Part shown: positions 49,044-56,351 of the stretch, piece after piece | Position numbering within the stretch: the stretch's first letter is position 1 | Layout of the letters: each line of letters begins with the position of its first letter | Assembly: GCF_000426765.1 (NCBI RefSeq) | Contig: NZ_KE384566.1 | Location: 186,001 to 250,000, forward strand | Direction: 5' to 3' | DNA: 64,000 bases | DNA from: Vibrio litoralis DSM 17657 | GTDB lineage: Bacteria; Pseudomonadota; Gammaproteobacteria; Enterobacterales; Vibrionaceae | Notes under the pieces: model-generated | What the model was told of the DNA's origin: nothing | Seen by the model: the letters and a program-made list of their open reading frames with translations, nothing else | The model's database searches: none | Translations under genes and position numbers: made by a program

Positions 49044-51728
49044 CTAAATAGACTCAAAACTCATGGAAAACGCTCTGTATTTCATCAATGAACGTATGTA
49101 TCTCGCCCTTGACGATTCTTTCCATGTTTTTTCAAGTTCAGATCCTAGCCGTTGGGATAGAACATCAGGGACTTCACCACACTCCTCGACTAAACTATTA
49201 AGCATAATAATCGAGGTGGCTTTTTTTACTTGATCAGATAGGATTTTCTCGGAAGTTTCCTCGCCATACTTTTCCTGAGTAAATTTCAAGTTACCATCGC
49301 TATTTTTATAGCAAATCCCCAAATTCACTAAATCAGTAATTGAATTTCTTACACCTTTAGATTCGAAGTCAATCGTGTTGTCATTTTTGATTCTATTTAT
49401 CAATTCAATGACGTTATCACAAGTGCTAGCACCCAAGAATAAGCCACCTTTGCCCCTAGAAACTACCACCCCAAAATCTGGAGAGTAATCGTCTTTATAA
49501 ACTCTTATCTTGTTTCCAACCTTACTCAGCAAACCAGCGTATCTTAACCAAGCGGATATGCGAGTTAAATAGCCTCTTGGAGCTTCATTTTGTTTGTTCG
49601 AATATGTTTTATTCAATTCATTTTGTAGATCTGAGTCAGCAAGCAGCTCTTTGCCGCTTTCTTTTTGTAATTCAATTAGTTGATTAAAGACTACATGTCC
49701 GAGCATGTGACTGCGGACTTTTTCTGGAACTTCTCTATGACTTTGAAGTGCTTTAATATCGTTGCCGCTAACCTTTGTAATCAATGAGAATGATTGCAGA
49801 TCCATTAATATGTTCGTTAATGTTCCTTTCTTATACTTTGTAGCAGAGAGGAGTTCATTAAACGAGATTGTGGAGTCTTCAGGAATGCAACTTAACGTTT
49901 TTGTTGCCATACCTATCATTGAAGCTGGCATGTAGCCCCATGAAATCAAAGGGGTTTCCTTGGATGTTAAATAATCTCGAAATACATCCCAATAGACGGA
50001 TACCTTTTCGCCCGTTCTCACGAGCAGCCTGTCTGAAAGCAGCCTGCCTACTGTTTCTTCGCCAAACTCTCTAGCTACTTCATACCTATCGACAGGCGAG
50101 TTGTGAGCGACAAAACGTAAACATTCGTTTTGTTTATCGGAGCGCTCAAGGTCTTCATCAAACAACGTCTTAATTTGCATTTGTGTTATCAAAAGTTCTT
50201 CTTGGGATACACCTTCTTTAATCTTCCTGAACAGGTGAATACATAACTTTTTGAGAAGCCAAGGTAGTCCTTGAGCTTGCTGGATCAATCTTCCTTTTAA
50301 TGCCTTGTTTAGTGATATTTCCAAACGTTTCTCAAACGTCTGTATCATTTTGGATGCATCGCTCTCATCAAAAAGGCTTAGCTTTTTATCAACCCTATGA
50401 TCTCGAAGGTCATTCCATAAACCATAAGCTGGATTATCATCCCCAAGGAAGATGCCATTTCTCCAAGAGAAGCCGACAACAAGATTACATTTTTCAGAAG
50501 AGACATCTAAACCAAATCGTTTAAATGAATTGAACAGAGCAAACAATTCCTCTTTCATAAATACTTCTTCGAACTGGTCAAAGAAGACAATCACAATTTT
50601 TTCAGATTTTTTAAGGTATTGGTCACATTCAAGAAATGCTTTTGCGCCTGTAATGTCCTCAATGTTATCTATTTGGAACGTTGTATTCAGCTCAATAAAA
50701 TTAGACTTAATTGCCGCATCAAACGCTTTTGTTATAGCTTCAGATACAAACCTTGCACCTCTAGCAGAGCGGACGTCAACAGGGTATAGGAATAGCTTGT
50801 TTTTCCACTTAACATTTTTAAAGCGGTTACCTAGGTATGCGACAAGGGATGATTTACCATTTCCTGACGATCCAGTTAGTGACATTAGTCTGCAATCACT
50901 TTTTCCTGTTCGTACTGTTTCTAGAAAATCCCATATCTCTTTTTGTATAGAGTCGCGGCCAACAAAATCCTCGGGGCGACATGGTTTGTAATCCATAATG
51001 TCATCTGCGACTACTATATTACTGACAACTTCTCTGACGTGGCGAGGAGTTGACGAAGGTGTTACATCATGACTTTTATAAAGAGTGAGGCTCAAGCCTT
51101 CAAACTTACCTTCTGCCTTTAGTACCCTCTTTAATTGCTTGGTGTCGATTTCTTCGCTTAATGAGTAAGCGATTAGTTTGGAGGGCGTCCCATCTTCAAC
51201 CTCTTGAAATAACCAGCAAATAGGTAATTCTGGATGTATCAACAAAGAGGCTGAAGTCACTTTAGAAGACAAATCTAAGTCGTCGAACCCTTTAACCTTC
51301 CCACATGCTTCAAGTGCTTTGAGAATTTCCTCACTCCCATAAAAAGAGTAATCAACCTCCATATCTAAGTAATCTTCATATGCTCCTTGAGCATCTTTAC
51401 CTAATTTAACAGTGGAAAACAGAGCTATTGATTTAAAGCGTCCTCTTTGAGCTTGGGCGTAACATAAATCAAGGATTCCCGTGTCGATAGTTTTTCTATC
51501 GTTATAAAATTTACATTCAACATAAATATTTCTGCTAGATGGTTCGTGAGTGGCTTGAATGTCTACTTCCATCCCTGTCTTTCTAACTTCTATCCCTGTA
51601 ATAGCGTATGATTGCCATCGAAGAATGTCAGCACATAGTTGCTCAAAAAAACTACCTCTCTTGGTGTTGGTATAGTTATCTGGAACACTGATTATCAAGT
51701 TCTTTTCGATTGGTAGTACGCGGGACAC
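49044..51728 (-). CDS. PD-(D/E)XK nuclease fused to STAND-like P-loop NTPase, candidate antiphage protein
   Basis: An 894-residue protein starting at GTG 51728 with GAGAGG upstream. Residues 20-140 form an Mrr-type nuclease domain: E29 in FFEQ, D56 in GMEVDIQA, and E71-x-K73 in YVECKFY. After a linker, VGRDSIQKE (256-264) opens a P-loop NTPase with Walker A TGSSGNGKSS (285-294) and Walker B IVIVFFDQFEE (D384). The C-terminal 350 residues look like repeated winged-helix segments, not TPRs. Nuclease-NTPase fusions such as Avs proteins sense phage and cleave DNA; this one is shorter than known Avs proteins. A defence role is inferred from architecture and island context. Confidence 0.8.
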   Translation of the reverse strand: MSRVLPIEKNLIISVPDNYTNTKRGSFFEQLCADILRWQSYAITGIEVRKTGMEVDIQATHEPSSRNIYVECKFYNDRKTIDTGILDLCYAQAQRGRFKSIALFSTVKLGKDAQGAYEDYLDMEVDYSFYGSEEILKALEACGKVKGFDDLDLSSKVTSASLLIHPELPICWLFQEVEDGTPSKLIAYSLSEEIDTKQLKRVLKAEGKFEGLSLTLYKSHDVTPSSTPRHVREVVSNIVVADDIMDYKPCRPEDFVGRDSIQKEIWDFLETVRTGKSDCRLMSLTGSSGNGKSSLVAYLGNRFKNVKWKNKLFLYPVDVRSARGARFVSEAITKAFDAAIKSNFIELNTTFQIDNIEDITGAKAFLECDQYLKKSEKIVIVFFDQFEEVFMKEELFALFNSFKRFGLDVSSEKCNLVVGFSWRNGIFLGDDNPAYGLWNDLRDHRVDKKLSLFDESDASKMIQTFEKRLEISLNKALKGRLIQQAQGLPWLLKKLCIHLFRKIKEGVSQEELLITQMQIKTLFDEDLERSDKQNECLRFVAHNSPVDRYEVAREFGEETVGRLLSDRLLVRTGEKVSVYWDVFRDYLTSKETPLISWGYMPASMIGMATKTLSCIPEDSTISFNELLSATKYKKGTLTNILMDLQSFSLITKVSGNDIKALQSHREVPEKVRSHMLGHVVFNQLIELQKESGKELLADSDLQNELNKTYSNKQNEAPRGYLTRISAWLRYAGLLSKVGNKIRVYKDDYSPDFGVVVSRGKGGLFLGASTCDNVIELINRIKNDNTIDFESKGVRNSITDLVNLGICYKNSDGNLKFTQEKYGEETSEKILSDQVKKATSIIMLNSLVEECGEVPDVLSQRLGSELEKTWKESSRARYIRSLMKYRAFSMSFESI

Positions 51729-52046
51729 TGAAACCTCTCAACTTCTAGTTAAATACAAACTTAAACACACTGTAATCTATCACATATTATCATTGGTATT
51801 GAAGATGGCTGGCGTCAGGAAAGTGATATGAAACAGCAAAGGCTATTTGTCACGGTGCGAACTAAGCGCATGTCCGTTTGGATAAGTTCTAGTAAGTCAA
51901 AAGTCACAATACGGCTTGGAGGATAGCTTTGGTTCTAACTTGAAAAGGGGCAATTTCGAGTTACGCCCCCCCTTCAGCAAGGTTCTGGACAATTCCGAGT
52001 TAGAGCTTTAAATCTAATTCGTCAGTTTCGGATAAAAATTTCTATG
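51729..52046. other. Gene-free stretch between the nuclease-NTPase gene and the integron cassette
   Basis: No credible reading frame. It holds the promoter region of the minus-strand 894-aa gene, a GGGGC to GCCCC hairpin near 51946-51972, and a segment from 51983 (TCTGGACAATTCCGAG) that resembles 56031-56046. Confidence 0.6.
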
Positions 52047-52172
52047 GGTTAACGCCCAATTAAGGGGTGAGTAACGCAACACCAAAGCCCCTGCATACCA
52101 CCTTAATCACTAAAACCAACGCATGCCAAAAATGCCACGCGTTACGAATCCCTCTTGAATTGTTTGTTATGC
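52047..52172 (-). other. attC site of VCR type
   Basis: R'' box GCATAAC (52166-52172), an L'' region with AATTCAAGAGGG, an inner part containing TAACGCGTGGC and GGTTTTAGTG, an L' region with ACCCCTTAATTG, and R' box GCGTTAACC at 52047-52055. Length about 126 bp, with the features of Vibrio chromosomal integron repeats. Arms pair across the site with the usual extrahelical mismatches. Confidence 0.88.
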
Positions 52173-53052
52173 GATTTGTTCACCCACCACATCAAGAGTA
52201 TAAAAAATAGTAACGCCAAAATTGATAATATTGGCATACCTTTCAGATTAATTATCGTTTCCAACTCAATTATTTTTGATTGAATAGCAGTCAAAAAGGC
52301 AAGAGTCACTGTTAAAAAGAGCATTCCTTTTTGAATTACAATTAGTTGCCGGTGTTTCAAACCATTTTCTCTATAATCACCAATTGTCGCAACTGCTTTA
52401 GGTAAAACCTGATATTGATTATTAACTTTTTCCAAATCACCTGTTGATACCAATGATTCTAGCATAAGCGCCAACCGTTTCTTAAGGCTAGTACTATCTG
52501 GATGATAAACCCATCTCGCATTAACTGTTGAAGACATAATTTTCTCAAGTGTCATAGGAGAGTTATTACTGCAATATCGTTCTACTAAATATTCCAATAT
52601 CTCCATCCTATCTTTCAAAATCATTTTCGTACTTTCGAACTTGATTCTATCCTTTTCTTTTTTCCGGTCATCAAACCAACGTCTTATATATTTAAATCGA
52701 GTAACTTTGTTTACTAAGAAATCAAAACATCCAAAAAATGTAATGCCGCCTTTATTGTAAAAATGAACAATTTCCAGATCTAACTTCGAAGCTTCACAAA
52801 TAGTTAGTTTGTCTTTTTCATCGAGAGAATGAGAAAATTCCCCTTGCTTTGATTTTTCTCCAAGATAGAAATTATTTTCACTATCAATAGCTTCAATAAA
52901 AAATTCTAGCTCGTTTTTTTTGGTTAGAATCAAAGCATAAGGTTTGTCATTTGGTCGGCGAGACCAGTTTTTATACTCTCTCCCAGACTTCGCTTTGTTT
53001 ATGAGCTTTTTAATCAATAATTCTTGAATCAAATTGATCTCCTATCGCATAA
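52053..53052 (-). mobile_element. Single complete integron gene cassette, exactly 1000 bp
   Basis: On the minus strand the cassette runs from TTATGC after the crossover G (53053) to the G of GGGCG|TTAACC (52053). Its first six bases plus G (GTTATGC) are the exact complement of the R'' box GCATAAC of its own attC, the hallmark of a true cassette. There is no intI, attI or second attC nearby. The flanks would join to ..AAGCTG|TTAACCC, a GTT-containing site suitable for secondary insertion. Confidence 0.85.
52142..53032 (-). CDS. Integron cassette gene: membrane-anchored hypothetical protein
   Basis: A 296-residue protein not recognised. It starts at TTG 53032 with AGGAG six bases upstream, the only good ribosome site in the cassette. 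Residues 1-230 are soluble and charged, with a helical region about 125-230 that may include a winged-helix-like fold. Two hydrophobic helices follow at about 232-250 and 265-284, placing the N-terminal part probably in the cytoplasm. The last eight residues (NKQFKRDS) are encoded within the attC, as in many vibrio cassettes. The promoter must come from the cassette itself or its neighbours. Confidence 0.8.
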   Translation of the reverse strand: MIQELLIKKLINKAKSGREYKNWSRRPNDKPYALILTKKNELEFFIEAIDSENNFYLGEKSKQGEFSHSLDEKDKLTICEASKLDLEIVHFYNKGGITFFGCFDFLVNKVTRFKYIRRWFDDRKKEKDRIKFESTKMILKDRMEILEYLVERYCSNNSPMTLEKIMSSTVNARWVYHPDSTSLKKRLALMLESLVSTGDLEKVNNQYQVLPKAVATIGDYRENGLKHRQLIVIQKGMLFLTVTLAFLTAIQSKIIELETIINLKGMPILSILALLFFILLMWWVNKSHNKQFKRDS

Positions 53053-53061
53053 CAGCTTATT

Positions 53062-53422
53062 CGTGCGCATGCGCGTTTACCTCGTTGGACCTGTGAAAAC
53101 GCGCACAGCTAACTATTTGTATGTAATGAACTTATCAGCATTTGACTAAATTCACCATCTGGAAAAACGCGCATGCGCGTTTCCCAAACCTATTATCTAA
53201 CCTATAGGTTAGATAATTACATGATTTTAAAGGTATTTATTTGTAATGGAATGTGAAAATGCGCACGAAGTTGAGATGAAAATCGCCATGATTTCAATAT
53301 GACTGTATACCCGTACAGATTTTAGGTATTTCAAAGAAGGACAACATTTGAGTGAAATGGATGAAAATTTGTAGGTGAGAAAGTCAGCATTTGACTGCAC
53401 CTCAGACAACGAGTTAACTCGT
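53062..53422. repeat. Gene-free region packed with palindromes and local repeats
   Basis: No gene lies in 53053-53512. Seen here: GCGCATGCGC at 53065-53074; AACGCGCATGCGCGTT at 53166-53181; a perfect 26-bp palindrome at 53192-53217 with arms ATTATCTAACC; CGAGTTAACTCG at 53411-53422. GTGAAAA(C/T)GCGCAC occurs at 53093-53106 and 53253-53266, and TCAGCATTTGACT at 53135-53147 and 53385-53397. Repeat density this high suggests protein binding or past duplication; the role is unknown. Confidence 0.7.
53303..53318. promoter_or_regulatory. LexA-like SOS box without an evident target gene
   Basis: CTGTATACCCGTACAG fits the CTG-N10-CAG consensus of gammaproteobacterial LexA with the favoured TA ends. 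Within 120 bases on either side there is only a very short frame. It may be left from a lost SOS gene or act on the XRE module; it could also be chance. Confidence 0.45.
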
Positions 53423-53512
53423 TTTGGGGCATAAATGAGTTAAGGTTCTAAGTCGCTTTTGTCCTTAAGCGATGCTGCCAACACGACATGTTTTAGCAAA
53501 AATTGGGTACAA

Positions 53513-53836
53513 CTATGCTTCAGAATCCAGAGTTGAATCTTCCAATGTGAGAATTAATGCCTCTCTTTCACTTTCACTCATGTCCGCAATGAGGCAAGCC
53601 AACTTAGCCGTCGCTTCATCCTCACAAAAAAAGTAATTAAGTGGTACACCTAATTCATTCGCGAGTAATTTCAGAGTGTTGATGTCTGGTGTGTGTTTGC
53701 CTTTCTCATATTGATTCATTCTAGGACTTGCTGAACTTTCATCCATACCTATATGAACCCCCAAAGCCTTTTGGGAGAGATTTGCATTTTTACGTGCTTG
53801 TTTAAGCCGTATTGGGATGGGGTTATTGAACGACAC
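53513..53836 (-). CDS. XRE family transcriptional regulator
   Basis: A 107-residue Cro/CI-type protein. The helix-turn-helix covers residues about 9-65 (RLKQARKNANLSQKALGVHIG, then PDINTLKLLANELGVPLNYFF), and a short C-terminal tail is probably for dimerisation. Translation begins at GTG 53836. The gene is divergent from the winged-helix/helicase pair across a gap holding two matching palindromes, so it is very probably their repressor and its own. Confidence 0.9.
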   Translation of the reverse strand: MSFNNPIPIRLKQARKNANLSQKALGVHIGMDESSASPRMNQYEKGKHTPDINTLKLLANELGVPLNYFFCEDEATAKLACLIADMSESEREALILTLEDSTLDSEA

Positions 53837-53864
53837 TTATGATTCATTTCTCTAAGCCTACATT

Positions 53865-53916
53865 AACTAAGATTTTCTTAGTTTTGTCTAATTCTGTATA
53901 CTAAGCAATCCTTAGT
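53865..53916. promoter_or_regulatory. Twin operators ACTAAG-N5-CTTAGT and divergent promoter
   Basis: Two palindromes with identical arms, at 53865-53883 (AACTAAG/CTTAGTT) and 53900-53916 (ACTAAG/CTTAGT), both with a 5-base centre, are 34 bases apart, about three helix turns. A plus-strand promoter TTTCTT-17-TATACT (-10 at 53897-53902) overlaps the second one. They are the evident binding sites of the XRE protein. Confidence 0.82.
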
Positions 53917-53938
53917 TTTTATTAGTGTGAGTGAATAA

Positions 53939-54469
53939 ATGAAACGGCCGATAAAAGTCAGTGCATTAATGCATAAATTGCTGATTGAAAAGGGAATGGA
54001 TGGATTTTCTGTCATTGAAATACGAGATGCTTTTCTTTCCCTTATAGAAGAAGAGATCGATCCAATTGAGGCACGAAAGAAAGTTTATCGGCAGATCCTA
54101 CACTTTGAAAAAAAGCAGTGGCTTGTTAGTGAAGGATCTGGACGAGATAAAAGGTACTTTCAAAGTGAAAAGTTTAAACTGCAATCTCAGTTAAACGGTA
54201 CAAATAAAGAGTCCGATATAGAACAAAAAAACACAGCTTCAGATTATTCGGTCTTGGTGATGGAACGTAATGAATATGCGGGAGAGCTTGAAGTTACACT
54301 AAATGAAATTGATGAGTGCCGTTCGATTATTTCTCGATTCCCTGATTTAGAGAAGGAGTTGGCACCATTTCAGAAAGAGTTAAAAGATCGCTCTACTTCA
54401 TTGTTAGGTAAGTTGAACGTACTTACCCATGTTATCAAGGTACTTTCTAAAGGGAGATCTTCGTGCTAA
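53939..54469 (+). CDS. Winged-helix protein preceding a helicase
   Basis: A 176-residue protein of unknown family. Residues 1-75 look like a winged helix (SALMHKLLIEKGMDGFSVIEI, then RQILHFEKKQWLVSEGSGRDKRYF), and residues about 105-165 form a helical or coiled-coil region. Its stop overlaps the GTG start of the helicase by 7 bases, so the two proteins are coupled and likely act together. It may be a DNA-recognition or sensor subunit of the helicase; not proven. Confidence 0.75.
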   Translation: MKRPIKVSALMHKLLIEKGMDGFSVIEIRDAFLSLIEEEIDPIEARKKVYRQILHFEKKQWLVSEGSGRDKRYFQSEKFKLQSQLNGTNKESDIEQKNTASDYSVLVMERNEYAGELEVTLNEIDECRSIISRFPDLEKELAPFQKELKDRSTSLLGKLNVLTHVIKVLSKGRSSC

Positions 54470-55851
54470 GAAAATGGCAAGCAGGATGCGCTGAAAATGC
54501 ATTGAACAAATACAAGGGAAATCAACCGCATTTCTTTTGCCAAGCTACGCCTGCGGCAGGAAAAACAGTACTCGCCGCAGAAGTGGCCTCAAGGTTATTA
54601 GAAGCAGATATGATTGATCTTGTGTTGTGTTTCTCTCCGTCGCTAACCGTTTCTGATGGAATAAAAAGAACCTTTTCGCGGGTTCTCGGTTGTACATTCA
54701 ATGGTGGATTAGGATCGATTGGACAATCATTAACTTATCAATCAATCCAATTCCTTAATGATGAATTTTGGAAAGCGTTACAGAATCATCGGGTATTTGT
54801 TGTCTTTGATGAAATACATCATTGCTCAGGCTCTGAGATTGAAAATGCTAACGTATGGGGCCAACAAGTACTCACTAAAATTCAAGACTTAGCCACTTAT
54901 ACTCTTGCATTATCTGGCACACCTTGGCGCTCTGATTCTTTACCTATCGTAATGGGTGAGTACACCAATCCTGAAGGACAACTTCAAGTTGATTATCAAT
55001 ATACATTAAAGGAAGCCATAGCTGATAATGTGTGCCGAACACCTAAAATCGTACTCGTTGATAATGAGCACTTAACTCTGACTAGCAATGAAAAAGTAGA
55101 GTCATTTTCTTCAATATTTGAAATGATTAAGGAAACAAAAACCTCGTATCAAAGTGTGTTACACAACCGAGATGCGATGGAGTATTTGCTAGGGTTGGGA
55201 TGCCGAAAGCTTAAGGAAGTCCGAACTCAATCTCCGAAGGCAGGAGGGTTAGTCGTTGCATCTTCAGTTGAGCATGCAAAAACCATTCAAAAAATCCTTT
55301 CTCAAAAGTATGCTCAAACCGTATCAATTGTAACTTATCGCCATGAAGAGCCTATCGCTGAAATAGAGCGCTATCGTCAAAATGATGCTCAATGGATTGT
55401 TAGTGTTGGAATGATTAGTGAAGGTACTGATATTCCTCGTCTTCAGGTGTGTTGTCACATGAGTTCTGTCAAAACAGAGCTGTATTTTAGGCAGGTTCTT
55501 GGGCGAATTCTTCGAGTTAATGGCATTTTAAACCAGCAAGCATGGTTATTTACCTTTGCAGAACAAAGTTTGATTGAATTTTCTGAACGAATCGAGCAAG
55601 ACATCCCAGAATCATGCATGTTTGCCAAGATGAAAGACAAGATAGAACCTGATCTAAACGATCGCTTAGATCTGCGCGATCATAAAGAGAAAAGTGACAT
55701 TTTAGATGATCGAGATAAAGAAGATCCTAAGTTGTTTTGGAATAGCTCGATCAAACAAAAAAATAGCTCTTCTCAAGCGATAGAAACATTCGATGAGCTA
55801 CGATTAGGGGCTTTTAAGCAGAGGGTTATTTCGGCGTTTGTGCAGCTTTAG
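54463..55851 (+). CDS. Superfamily 2 DEAD/DEAH-like helicase, candidate defence component
   Basis: A 462-residue helicase starting at GTG 54463. Motif I ATPAAGKT (28-35), motif II DEIH (116-119), motif III SGTP (151-154), motif V GMISEGTDIP and motif VI QVLGRILR are all intact, so ATPase activity is expected. It is of the type III restriction/UvrB-like group (ResIII domain) but has no nuclease domain. The acidic, charged C-terminal 70 residues are variable. It is coupled to the winged-helix gene and controlled by the XRE operator; a two-protein defence system is a reasonable guess. Confidence 0.85.
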   Translation: MLRKWQAGCAENALNKYKGNQPHFFCQATPAAGKTVLAAEVASRLLEADMIDLVLCFSPSLTVSDGIKRTFSRVLGCTFNGGLGSIGQSLTYQSIQFLNDEFWKALQNHRVFVVFDEIHHCSGSEIENANVWGQQVLTKIQDLATYTLALSGTPWRSDSLPIVMGEYTNPEGQLQVDYQYTLKEAIADNVCRTPKIVLVDNEHLTLTSNEKVESFSSIFEMIKETKTSYQSVLHNRDAMEYLLGLGCRKLKEVRTQSPKAGGLVVASSVEHAKTIQKILSQKYAQTVSIVTYRHEEPIAEIERYRQNDAQWIVSVGMISEGTDIPRLQVCCHMSSVKTELYFRQVLGRILRVNGILNQQAWLFTFAEQSLIEFSERIEQDIPESCMFAKMKDKIEPDLNDRLDLRDHKEKSDILDDRDKEDPKLFWNSSIKQKNSSSQAIETFDELRLGAFKQRVISAFVQL

Positions 55852-56128
55852 ACTAAAGTTAGGATTCAATGACATTATGGTGATAATTTCAGCCCTTAAT
55901 ATTAAGTTTTGGGTACATTTATATACTCTGATTTGGCAGTATTCATTTCGTAGTAAGCGCATTAGAGTAAAGTATTACCATTATGTTTGCGGGCAAAGGT
56001 CTGTTTGCCGTGGTCGGCTCAGCCACACCTCTGGACAACTCTGAGCTAGGTTAAAGCATTTCGCTGTTATCCGAAATCGAGAATTGATAAAATGATGCGC
56101 AACGCCATTGGTGTAGCGAGGAGTCAAA
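55852..56128. other. Gene-free stretch after the helicase gene
   Basis: No credible frame on either strand. CACCTCTGGACAA at 56026-56038 repeats 47851-47863 exactly, and TTATCCGAAA near 56069 is inverted relative to TTTCGGATAA near 52026. A promoter for the 55-aa gene is expected here. Confidence 0.55.
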
Positions 56129-56296
56129 ATGGAACTGAAACTAACAGATGAGCAGGTGCAGACATTATTGCATCTAGTAAAAACAGAGATGAAAGGTTTT
56201 TGTGGTGACGTAGGATACGAAGAGCTTTCAAAAATAAAAAACATCTTAGAGCAGCAGTTAGAGAAAAGCTCCGTAGATGAGTCATCTACCTCATAA
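56129..56296 (+). CDS. Small 55-aa helical protein
   Basis: Starts at ATG 56129 with AGGAG at 56119-56123, an ideal ribosome site, and ends at TAA 56296. The protein begins MELKLTDEQVQTLLHLVK and is predicted as two helices joined by a CGDVGYEEL turn, rich in Glu, Lys and Leu. Small proteins of the form LTDEQ.. are common in phages and mobile elements; no function is recognised. It is convergent with the serine recombinase gene. Confidence 0.75.
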   Translation: MELKLTDEQVQTLLHLVKTEMKGFCGDVGYEELSKIKNILEQQLEKSSVDESSTS

Positions 56297-56351
56297 CGGA
56301 GCATAAATGAGCTAGCCAAGTATGATTAAGGGATAATCAGCACTGAGTCGG

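Noticed and set aside
50452..50991. 179-codon plus-strand frame within the 894-aa nuclease-NTPase gene
   Set aside because: Antisense to the Walker A/B region; composition is that of a shadow frame.
52047..53052. Part of a longer chromosomal integron array
   Set aside because: No second attC, attI or integrase gene was found on either side within the window.
53227..53409. 60-codon minus-strand frame under the LexA-like box
   Set aside because: No ribosome site, and it overlaps the repeat region; the composition does not look coding.
53062..53422. CRISPR array
   Set aside because: Repeats occur only twice each, with irregular spacing; there is no array and no cas gene.
55981..56319. 112-codon minus-strand frame between helicase and serine recombinase
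   Set aside because: The plus-strand 55-aa gene inside it has the far better ribosome site and start; the minus frame has no such signal.
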